From positions 65,804,032-65,868,031 of the forward strand of contig NC_064433.1 of the NCBI RefSeq assembly GCF_023343835.1: a stretch of 64,000 bases of DNA, read 5' to 3'. The stretch comes from Lagopus muta. Lineage: Eukaryota; Chordata; Aves; Galliformes; Phasianidae. The position numbers and the translations under genes are program-made. Position 1 is the stretch's first letter; each line of letters starts with the position of its first letter. The notes below the pieces were generated by a model, which was not told the origin of the DNA, did not search any database, and saw nothing but the letters and a program-made list of their open reading frames with translations. Positions 38,401 to 50,400 of the stretch are shown one piece after another.

Positions 38401-41400
38401 TTGGTGCATAGACCAGCACAGAAATTCTGTTTGTGACATGGTCCTGAAATAGAATCCTGCAGAGGCCAAGTACAGATTCCTGAGATACACACCTTTAAGT
38501 GCTTATTAGCCTTGATCAATAGAAATATGTAGAATATTTAATCTTCATTAACAGAAGATTAGAAGGGATATATAGATAGGTAGTTCCTGCTGTCCTTGTT
38601 GCTGATTTGCCTTCTGGAATTTTCTGTAACAGGGGAGGACTAGAAACTGTGAAGGTGCTCGTCCTTGATGCTGTGAATTCAGGGATGTGTGTTTGGCATA
38701 GTAAAACAGCAGGTCAATACAGTGTGTTTTAAGAAATAAGTTCACTAATTCTACCATTTTAATTCTATATCTCATTTATAGCTTGTCAGTAAAATGATAA
38801 ATGAATCCTAGAGAGAATGGTAATAAAACATAAAATATAAATGTTTATATAGAATAATCAAATTGCTGAGATGGTGTGCTGAGTGACCACGAGTAATACA
38901 AAGTGATATTTTAACACTAAAGTGATGGAGTGGAAAAATAAATGATGGGAGAGGTCCGTTCCGCATATTGGTGATAATGTAACATTACATACTGATAGAA
39001 GTACATCGGTTCACAAAGTAACTCTCCTTGAAAAGAATGTATTGATATTATTAAAATACATATTTGAAATTATTTGCAAGTAAAGATTTGATGAGTAACT
39101 CACTTTCTAAATTTATTCGTTAATGTTTATTTTTAATGATTGTTTGTATTCTTAGGTAAAATTTGGAAATACAACGTTTAAGACAGATGTATATCCAAAG
39201 TCACTCAATCCTCAGTGGAATTCTGAATGGTTTAAATTTGAAGTAAGTATTTTCTGAGAGTTTACCTGTGTCTGCATGGATGCCTTTGATGAAATAATAC
39301 CACTTTAGGCAGAAAAGTGTTTTGGGTAGTGAAAGTAATTCTGTTTAAATACATATGAAGCCATTCAGTAAATCTATTTATGGTCAAACTGCATTTGCCA
39401 ATGGTATCTCATTGGCTTTTTTTTTAAGATTCTTTATAAAGAGAAAAACTTGGCACATGGGATGCAACTCAAGTGTTATGGCAGAGGTAAAAGCTTTATC
39501 CAGTAGGCCTTCAGGTATCCGTGTGGGTTTGCTCCTTTTCCTTTCTTTTTTCTTTTTCTTTTTTATTTTTTAAGAGTAATTTTGAGTTGAGTAAGGTTAG
39601 CTGCTATTTGAACTGTTACTTTGGCTAGAGGAAGTGATGCACTTGACAAAGGAAACAGAGGATTTATGTAAGAAAATTAAAAAATGAAGTGTTTGCACAG
39701 CAGTTGCCTGATGCTTTCTTTCTCATTTCCTTATGTAATAATGAGGACACTTGGCGTTCTCCCATAATTGCTTGTTCCTTTCAAGGATCTGATTAGTTCA
39801 TTTTGATGGACTGAATACAGTAGTACTGTAGGTGTCCTTTGATATTGTGCCCTGAACATATTTGTTTTTTGTTACTGCCTTTTTGTTACACTTAAAAAAA
39901 ATAAATTGTGTAATGGTGTGTAGAATTAATTACTTGCTACAATATTTGGATGCGTAGTACTGATTTGTTTATAGTGTTCTAAGATAATATCTCAGTATAA
40001 ACATGTTGGCAAATAGATGTACGTGGAGTAGGGTGATGTTAGAGCAGGTATGAATCAGTAAGCTTAGGCAACTTATTGATGTGAAATCCTTGTAGAAGTA
40101 CAGCTCATAATTGCAGTCCGTGTTTATTAAGAAAGCAGAACTACGATGTTGAAGTTCACTCCGTTCTCTTAGTTCTCTTTTTTTTTTTTCTTAATTTTTT
40201 TCAGTTCCTTAGGTCTTTTTTTTCTTTTGGGAGGTAGAAGAAATTAGCTGAACTGTATGGAGGGTCAACTCTCTTAGTTCAGAAAGAGCTTTTTTTGACA
40301 ATAACGGAAGTCTTAAAATTCTCTCTTTCTGCATGGAAAAATGGATTTGGGAAAGGAAAGAGCCAAACAATAACATTGGGAAAAAAAAATAAAAATCAGA
40401 ATTCCACATTTCAAGGAGTGGAAAAACACTAACTGCTTAAGAGATCGTAAGAGTGTGTGTGTGTAGTTTGACCTTCTAGCAACACTGTGTTGAAATTCTG
40501 CAAACGCTTACACCAGTCTTCCCATTAGGTTTAGCAGGACTGGTCCTTGCTTTGTGGTGTTCAGCACAAAAAGTAGGAGAATCTTATATCTCCCAAAAAA
40601 AAAAAAAAAAAATAGCCAGTGTGTCTGAAGATGGATTATTGCATTCATTTAGGAAAGTGCATGTCTGAAATTAGTTAATTTTTGCTGTGAGTTGTATAAA
40701 GTATCTTGTATTCTTTCTAAGCCTCCGATCAGTGTTGAAATGGGAGAGCATAACTTCAGGGTGTCACAGTCCTCTGAGACTCTTTACGTTAAGTTTTCAC
40801 ATTTTATTATGAAAAGTATATATATTATGGAGATGGGTAAATACTGTGGCTTAAAATAATGTGGAATTTTAAACTATGCAATCAGTATAATCTTGTTTTT
40901 CTGTACTTCTCCCAGTGATAACTCTTGTTTCAGGTTTTCAGCATTTGATGAAGGTCAAAGTAAAAATAATGTGTTGTTTAGATCCAGGAAGTAGAAATTA
41001 GATTTATCTGTGTCATGTCTCTGTACATAACTGACTCACCTCTTACTGTGCTTGTTTTTCCAGCAGTGTTCCCCTGCTTTTTTTTTTTTTTTTAAAGTAT
41101 TCAAATTCCATGTCAATATTTATTTCTAGGTAGACGATGAAGAGCTACAAGATGAGCCTCTCCAGATCACAGTTCTTGATCATGATACCTACAGCGCTAA
41201 TGATGCTATTGGCAAAGTATACATTGATATTGATCCCTTGCTCTATAGTGAAGCAGCTACAGTTATTTCAGGATGGTTTCCAATTTATGATACCATCCAT
41301 GGTAAGGTTTGCTAATTTTGTTGTTTTGCATTGTTGCTTTCTGTAAGCAGTCCTCAGAAATGTGTAATAATTTTAGCCTCAGGAGCTGGAAAGCTCCAGT

Positions 41401-44400
41401 TTTGGTGCTTTTATCAGCTCTTCAGTAAGTTAAGAATGCCATCTAAAATCAGTGACAAAATACTTCTGGGACTTTTCATGTTTAATAGCAATAATGATCA
41501 TATATGAAAGATGTCTAATATTTCTGACATTAGAAAGTCTCAACTACTGTGCCAGAATCTTAAGGCTTGGCAGAATGCCTTTCATAAAATTTGTGACAAG
41601 TGGAAAACATCTTCTCATACTATTTAAAATAGTTGGTGGAAATAGTTACTGGAAAAATCAGTTAAAAAAAACAACCCTAAAACATACTTATTCAATTACT
41701 TTGTGTTTACTAAAAGAATGTATTTTTGCTGAAGTTACTTACGATGTGCCTTCCTGGGGTGTTGGATAAGCTTCATTTGAGATGATGGGGCAGGATATGA
41801 CAAACATAAAATGCAGGGTGAAACTCCATTTCCCTGCCAGCAGTCCTAGATAGAGTTCTTCAGAGTATCTTGAGGGTATGAGAAAATGAAGTTAATGATA
41901 CTTGTGCCTTAGATTTTAAAGAGGCAGAGCATCCATCCCAGAAAATTAAGGTCCATGTACAGCAAGCTATCTTCTTGAATACCTTACTGCAGAGCATCTG
42001 TGTAGGTATTAGTACTGTCACAGTTTATTATACAGTGGGAATCAAAATGACTTAACTATTTTAAAACCTAATTGTACTTAATTGGCGGAAAAGCATTAGT
42101 AGTATTTATTGGATGGTCATCATAACTAGTGATAATTTTTTTTCTTGCTGCATTTCTAACAGTTATAGTGAAAAAGTGTCTTACAAAATATTGCTTTTTT
42201 TTTTTTTAATTCTACTCCCATTTTCGTATTGGATGCTTTCTTTTGAACTGTTGTCTCAGGATGTGTGCAACTTGTATGTTGGAGAATTAGACTTCCCTGT
42301 ATTTTCTAGTTCTGTTGGTTTTTCACAGTTCTTTCTTCTACTTAGATAAAACAAAAATAAATTTCATGCTTGTAGCAGTAGATTTTAAGTATCTCAATGT
42401 TTGGCAAACATTAATTAATGCTTTCTTAAAAGAAAATTGACATTTATCTATATTTATTTAATTTTTTTTCTTGCTTCCTAGCATGATTATGTGTGAAAAT
42501 GTGTTAGTTTGATGTACTTCCTGCTACAGTAGATGTAGGCTTCTTTCTGTTGGCATTTGGGAAGATAACTGTAGGTGACTTTACTGCAATAATGTCTGTC
42601 AGTCTGTGAATCTGATGATTTTTCTGAGTTGGATATTTCTGTCCTAAAGGCTTCTGAAGTCACTAGAGATCAGATTCATCAAGAAGTTTAGCCCTCAATG
42701 TGTCAGAATCCATAGTAACATGATGTGAAAGGAGTTAGATAGTAGGTGCAGGAAAAGGAGTAAGTTCAAAATAGGAGCAGAAAAATCCGAAAAGGAACAG
42801 CTACATTCTGAAGAAATCCAGTCCTATTAATAAGATTTAGTTGTAGCCAAAAGATTAAGCTTTACCTGATCTGTAGTACCTTATTTTATATATTTGTTCA
42901 GAAAATATTTTACATTACCTGCTTTCTGGTTCTCAGAAGAGCTGTAACTTTTCTCATTGTATCGACTTCAGCTTTACCATAATCTTGCTACTATTTGAGG
43001 GAGAAAATGTAAAATGCTCTAAACACCACAAAAAAACTTGATGTGAGCGGGACTAGTTTTGATGTATCTATAATCCAACGTAGTCCTGCCTTTTTGTGCT
43101 GAGCATGTCCTAGGACAATATCATGGAATTTACTACTTGATTTCTTGCCCTGCCAGCACCGATGATAGCAGCTCAAAGCAGCAAGCGGCACTTGCTCCCT
43201 GCAGCTGGGCCCACTGCAATAGCAGGCGGCTGATGGCTTCTCTTTTCCCAGTACCACCCTTCTAAAATCCTGTTTGTTGCAGCAGGCATTAATGATTGTT
43301 GCTTGTGTGGCTTCAGCCTCAAAGGCCGGGCAGAACTAGCAGCTTCCTGTGAGAGGGCATCTCTGTGGCACACTTGAAGGCAAAGAGATGCCATCCTGCT
43401 CCTCTGGCCCAAGCTAGAACTGACACATTAGCAGCCAGTTGAAGCAGGCAGTTCTGTTAGGATTGTATTAGATTACAGAATGGCTAGTTCTGTATTGTTT
43501 TTTAACACCATTTCATGTTTTCTTTTTGATAGGTATACGTGGGGAGATTAATGTGGTGGTGAAAGTAGATCTCTTCAATGATTTAAACAGATTCAGGCAG
43601 TCATCGTGTGGAGTAAAGTTTTTTTGCAGTAAGTAGAGGGAAAAAAAAAGGAAAACCAAAGTTTTTTTTTCCTTCTTTCTTTACTGACTCTGTTTCCCTC
43701 CACTTGCCAATTCATCGCATAAACCCACTGTGGATTATGTTGACAGCAATAGCAAATACAGAAAATATGTTTAGTTTGCTTCTTTTTCAATTTTTTTTCT
43801 TTCATATATTTTCTTTTCACAAAGCAGTGTAGGTAGCTTCCTCTTTCCCTCATCTTTCTGATCATTATGTTACTTTCAGTGAATGTTCTGTTAAAGAGGC
43901 AAAAAGTCAAAAAGTTTCAGAATGTTACATGTTTTAGAAGCATTGTAACCAGTACACTGGGCAGTTACTGGCCTTACAACATCTCTGGAACAAAATTGCC
44001 TCTGGTATGTCCACATTTTAACAGATCAATCTATTTGATATAGGAATGGAGCTTAACAGAAAAAAAAAAAAAAGCGTGGATTACATTCTGGAATCACATC
44101 AGTGTCTAGATGTAATTTTCTATTAGTCTTTGAGTTCATTTGTCTTAGACTCACACCTTGCATTTTTTTATATTTCTTTAACAGCTACATCTATTCCGAA
44201 GTGTTACAGAGCAGTAATAATCCATGGATTTGTGGAAGAACTGGTAGTTAATGAAGACCCGGAATACCAATGGATAGACCGAATACGTACACCAAGAGCA
44301 TCAAATGAGGCTAGACAAAGACTCATTTCTCTGATGTCAGGTATTAAACATGCAGGCTGCAATGGTTATTGCTGCTTTGTAAAAGAAGTCACCATTCAAA

Positions 44401-47400
44401 TTAGTGGCTTAGCTTGGAGACAAGGTTGTGTTATAATTTTTGGTATTAAGCGTTTATTTTTTCAGTTCATATTATCTCATGTTTCAGAAGGTTCTGTTGT
44501 TCTAACTAATGACTAGTGTGACAGAAAGTCCACCCCACCCGTCTTGGGGATGCCATACTGCTGTGCAATTTATTGGTTGTTTTTAGCAAGGCTAAAAAAG
44601 AAATGGAACTCCCTTGAAGATGTTGTTTACCCATATGAAGAATATTAGTAGTACTTCGAGTCTAATAAAGATAGCATAAACTGCCCTCTTTGTACTACAT
44701 TGAAGCCCTCTTTGCACTACATTGAAGTATGTGAATTAGTATCTGTTGGCATGATCTGAGATATAGTGTACTAATACATACCTTATTCATCATCTTTTCT
44801 AAGTCATGATTTGTCTCCCATTTTGAAGAATGCTTCCATATTGCCTTACAGCTCTTCAGGATATGCTTACAATTTTTGGACAGACTAGTCACTAGAGTTC
44901 CAATTTATATCTCCACAGTATCAGTTACCTTCACAGATTGTCTTTCTGTCTGTCTTTCTGTCTGTCTGGTATTAGAAACATGAATACAGCCTGTGAGTCA
45001 AGGGTCCCCATCTCTGTGACAGTGGAGCAGAACAAATGAGTCCTGCACTAGAGATTAGAGGACTTGTACGCTAACAGAGGAGACAACCAGTGCTGGAGGT
45101 GTAAGGAATACAATGAAATGTTGAAAAAATAATCATTAGAACAGTAGGCAATGGCTTCAGTTCTGTAATAGGCATTTAATGTAATCAGATATCTTGTAGA
45201 TACAACCAGTTTCAGGGCAGATACTAGAAGAAAAAGTAAATTTTGCTTTGCAAATGTATGGAGATGTTTAGTAGAAGGGGCCACCTAAACAGAATATGGA
45301 GGTGATACTCAGTATCTTCACTAAGAGAACCAGTAGATACTGTGGGAGTATGTGGAACAATGTTGCCATAACTGACATGAATTATTAGAAATTTCATTAA
45401 AAATTTAATTCCTCTGGTTGCCATTTTAAAGGATTAACATTAGTAAATCCCTTTTCTTGCATAAAAGGTGAAAATAAGTAAAAGAGCGCGTGTGGAAGTG
45501 TTCTGCTGTGTTTTATTACTATTCTCATTCATGGCAGTGTAAAGTACCAAAGAGGCCTCATAGGAACACTCTTTTATGCCATATAATGCAGTGCTTCATA
45601 TTGTAGTCATTGATTTGTGTCTGAAGAATCCTGAGGAATTTTGTAACTTACAGTAACTGGGGTTTGCAGTCTTTGTGTGCAGTTCTTGGTTTGCAGTAGT
45701 AGTGTATTTGGAATTATGTTTTGCTTACTTTATGTCATACGTTATTTTTTAGATAAGGTTACCAAGTAAAGTAATATAAATTTTAAAAGAACTAAAAGCA
45801 TGGATAAGGTTAAATGAAGTTAAATAGGTTTTGAGTAATTACAAGTAATTGTATTGTAATTGAGTAATTGAGTATTACAAAAGTAATAGATTTTCACAGG
45901 TGTTTCAAAGATGTTGCATTAGATTGAACTGTATGAAGGAGCGTCTATAATCTTTTGTGTGTTCCAGCACACATCTTGACCATCCCTTTCTCTGTCTCTG
46001 AATAAACAAAAAAGAGAACAGTTAATGAGAATTTAAAGTAAATAAATAAATTACAAAATAACAAGCTGCAGTTGCAATCAGAATAGATTTAGGGGAAAAG
46101 AGTGAAAACTAATGAAATATCACTCTGTGTTATAAGAAGAAGAGGTGCTTAATGTAATTATATAAAAACAGAACTATTACCTGTTTCTTTGATCTGCAGT
46201 TCCAAAATCATAGAGGACAAAGCCCACAATAGAAAACAGGAGAAGTTCACTGCAATTACCTATGAGCTTTTCACTTTTTGTGTTGTAGGTGAGCTGCAAA
46301 GGAAGATTGGCTTGAAAGTCCTTGAAATGAGAGGAAATGCTGTTGTTGGTTATTTGCAGTGTTTTGATTTGGAGGGAGAGTCTGGACTGGTAGTACGAGC
46401 CATAGGAACAGCCTGCACGTTGGATAAATTAAGTAGCACATCAGCATTTTTACCTGCATGTAACTCTCCATCCAAAGAAATGAAGGAGTAAGTATTAATT
46501 ACTAGCTTTTAGAGGAACAGACTTCATTTATTTTCATAGTCATTCAGTTTTACATAACAGGTGTTATTTCCCCTCCCACCCCCCCCTTCCCCTCCAGAAT
46601 CTGTTTTCTTTTGCAGTTTTTAATTTTTTTTTTTTTTGTCTGGAACTCAGTTTTATTTTCTACAGTTTTGGAATGATGTGGCTTACTTACGTTATTTCTT
46701 TAGAAGCTGGGGTGGTATTATTGCTTTTTTTTTTTTTTTTTTTTTTTTTTTGCATATATATTGCTAGCAAAAGTATTATCCTTGGTCTGGGATTCACAAA
46801 TTTCCCAATGAATAATTAGTTTGCAGTGACTGTGTTTGTGCAACAAATGGTTCTGTGAAGACGTAATGATATGCCTTGTATTTAAGATGTTCTGATTGGA
46901 GTACAGTCAAGTTTGAGTAGCTGTGCTGATCATAGAAGGGTTTGCACAGTTCAGTCAGCGGTTTAGAGAGTGACCCTAGGTAGGCTCATCTTTTCTTGTG
47001 TCCTTTGCTTTCCACTGTTGCAGAACAGGTAGGGCTAAGGTGTACTTGCAGAGGATATTGTTTATGATGGGAGAAATATAACAGAAATCAGTAAATTCTA
47101 CTGCAGTGTTAAAGGCAGTGTGCACGCAAATTTTTAATGTGCAGAGGAGTTAGTAGGGAAATACTTGCAGTCTCTAAATTTTTGCTTGGATAAGTTAGTG
47201 ACTTTCTGTTTCAAAGTGTCAGCCGATTTGTAAAAGGAAAAATCAGTGTTACAAAGTGTACTACTTCCATAATGTTCCCAGACATCTTTATTAACTTACT
47301 GTTACGTTATTGCACTAAAAATCAGACATTTTCTAGGAAGCAGTGTGCTCTGGCTTCTCAGAAGTAGTTTTCTGTTTCAAATAATAGCTTGTTTAACTTG

Positions 47401-50400
47401 TCTTTGTTTTAAAACTTTGCCATCAAAAGAGCTTCGAATAAAATGCAGCATGAAATAACAGTGATTATTTAAAACAAACAAAGCAAAAAAGCCTGGACCT
47501 GGCAACCACCAACTTAAAAGGCTTTCGTAGATAACTCTGGAGTGAAAGGTGGAAATTTCATCCACCAAATAATCCTTGTGTAGCAGTTTGGTAGTGGATG
47601 TTTACAGAATCATTGTCCCTCAGTCTAAAAAGTGAGGCTGTTTCTCAAAGCCAGCAAAGTCAACTAATGCTTCTTATTATTGGCTTTACTAACTTGATGC
47701 ACTGTTGCCAAAAAATCAATTTATAATCATAAGCTAGTACTTAAGCTTTTCCTTTCTCTCTTTATTTCATCTGGACTCTTGCATGCTAGGAATTAAAATT
47801 CTTAGTCTGCTTAAAATAAGAGATCTCCTCTAGCTAAACTTCCCTGAAATCATTTATACATAACTTTGCAACCTGTTTGTATGTATTGTTTTCTTTTCTT
47901 CCACCTTGGCTGCAAATTCTCTCAGGTCTCCGCTGGTTCATCCGCCAAGCCATGGATGCCGCTCGACTCACAACAGCCCAATTCACACTGCTACTGGCTC
48001 ACGACTTACTCAGAACTTCTCTGTGTCTGTTCCCACTCTCATCTACACTGGTACGAGACTGCTCAGACTCAAGAGCTGGGGAGAGGCAGGCCACAAGGCA
48101 CAGTGGTCGCAAAGTGCAGGCAGGCAGGCAGTGTAGGCAGGTACCACCCATCTTTTCTCCCTCATTTTCTCGTGGAGAAACCTTCTGTTGTCAGTGAAGA
48201 ACTCTCTGTGCAGCTCCTGAAACAAAGGCAATAGTTTCTTGAAAGTGCATCAGTCTCTTCCACAAAGCCACACTCTTTGTTTCTTTTTAATAAACTTATT
48301 TTCTAAGAAATTAAGTAAAAATAAGTTGATAAATCTGAGTAACATTTGCTGTGTTACAGTCCCTAGGGGAAATCACGTTTTGATTGGAGTTAACAATTGC
48401 TTTCAGACATAATTCAGATATAATACTTTGGTTTTAAAATGGTTAAATGAAGCGTGTGTGCCATTTGTGGAAGAGACAACTTTGGAGAGCAGGTAAGTCA
48501 ATCTGTGCATAAGTGAACTGTTTGTCAATATAGCTGTTCCCATAAAGGTTCTCCTCTTGGCTCTGTTTTTAGCTGTGGCATGCTGTTGATGCTATAGGAT
48601 AAGGAAACATTTTTTTTTTTTTTTTTCTTAAAATGTATATGTGTGTATATACATAAATGTATGGATATGTATAAACACAAATATAACTTGAAATCATTTT
48701 TTCTTCATTAAACTAACTCAAACATTGTGTATATGACTAGATTTTTAAGCCATGAACTGTTTTCAATTTTTTCTTTTGCATATATATATATACATATATT
48801 TTTTTTGGTCCCATCTCATGCCTTTCATTTGGCTTAATTGTTTCATTGTAGATTATCAGCATCTACCTGTAGAGTGCTGAGTGGTTAAACAGCATTTGCC
48901 TTTGGCCTCATCCCCAGTCTCGCACCTAAGGAATAGCTGCTGGCCCTGCCCCAACCCCATCCTGGTGTTTGGATCATGCTGCTGTCAGCCAGGTCCTTTG
49001 GCACAGGATTACTGAATGTGTTTCCACCTTCTTCTGGCAGGATTCCCTTCAATGAAGATCCCAATCCCAATACTCATTCATCAGGACCCTCCACCCCTCT
49101 GAAAAACCAAACCTATTCCTTTTCACCTTCCAAGTCCTACAGTCGACAGTCCTCTTCTTCTGACACAGATTTGAGTTTGACACCCAAAACTGGTAAGGCG
49201 CTTCCACCCACTTTTCGTTTAATTTGTGTTTCTCTTTTTATAATTTCATTCAACCTCTTTTTGCTTTTTGACATTTAAGTTATCAAAATTATGTTGAAGT
49301 TGGAGACTTCAGGTAGCACTTTTGTGCTCAGGAGAATTTCTGTAGGCTGAAAATTTAAATCCAGCCTTATGTTTCCACTAAGGTGGATAACGTTAGAATT
49401 ACATTTTTAACACAACTGAGTTTAGTCCTAAATAAAATATTGCACAGCATTAAGGGCGTCTGAAGTAATCGCCTTTTTCTTATTTCCTCCATCTCATATT
49501 ACATACAGATCATGGGATTCATTTCTCACCATAATATGTTAGCAGGCAGTTTTCTTACTAAAGCTGTAATTTTCTAGCATTATGCATTGTGCTGTAGGTG
49601 TACTGTTAGATACATATCTCTGTGACTATTTAACTCCCTTGTGCAAATGCCATACTAGAAATCGTGCAGCTGCTGCCTATTAAATTTTCTTGGCATACAG
49701 GAATTACATACACAGTCTGGTTGCTGAATGTAACCTAAATAATACTCCAGTCATCATCTAAAAGCATTTTTCTTTCTTCTTTGTTATGTCAAAATTTCTT
49801 CAGCTTGTTTGATTCTTCCCTTTCTTTTTTTGTTAGTCTGTGGTTACAATCATGGCAGTAACAATGTCAGCACAGCTCAAAGAATTATATTGTTTATTAT
49901 TATATGGCCAGTGCCCTGAGTTTCACCAGCATAGTGGTAAAGATGTTGCAGAATTGTTTATGAAAGCTCACTTTTTTTTTTTTTTAATGGTATTTTAAAT
50001 TGTGGTGTTTGGAGCTCAGAACATTCTTGTTTCCATTTGATCATTACAGTTTTTTAAGTATGTTGAAATGGTTGATTCAGCTTTATCTGATAGCATCCCT
50101 TCCTTTCAAGAATTTTCCCAAGGAGATAAATGTAATACTGCATTCACATGCACTTGTATTAAATGTTTTACCTAGTTTATTCTCCATATTTCCATTAAAA
50201 AATGTTCCATATAAGGGAGCTGTCTTAGGTCTGTCATTTTCATCTTGTTTAAGAAACAAACCCAACCAACCAGAACAAAGAAAGAAAGAAAGAAACAAAA
50301 AACCCCAAAGAAATGACAACAAAGACAAACAAAGCCAAAAAAAACCACATTACCACTTCATTTTGTGGTCCTTTTGTGTAAATGATGACTATTGTGTTTG

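Larger units (their letters stand above)
35433..39155 (+). other. C2CD5: C2CD5 intron 1
   Basis: 3.7 kb. It begins in the CpG island and then becomes AT-rich. It holds one inverted CR1 fragment (36150-36391) and a short hairpin (37398-37441); otherwise nothing is recognised. Confidence 0.9.
44341..46288 (+). other. C2CD5: C2CD5 intron 5
   Basis: 1.9 kb. It contains a 22-bp tandem duplication (44683-44726), a TCTG microsatellite (44941-44968) and AT-rich DNA with TAATTG/AGTAATT repetition near 45830-45885. Confidence 0.9.

Noticed and set aside
47866..48234. 122-codon and 106-codon frames over exon 7a
   Set aside because: They are in other registers; only the frame that completes the exon 6 GAG codon gives the C2CD5-like sequence.
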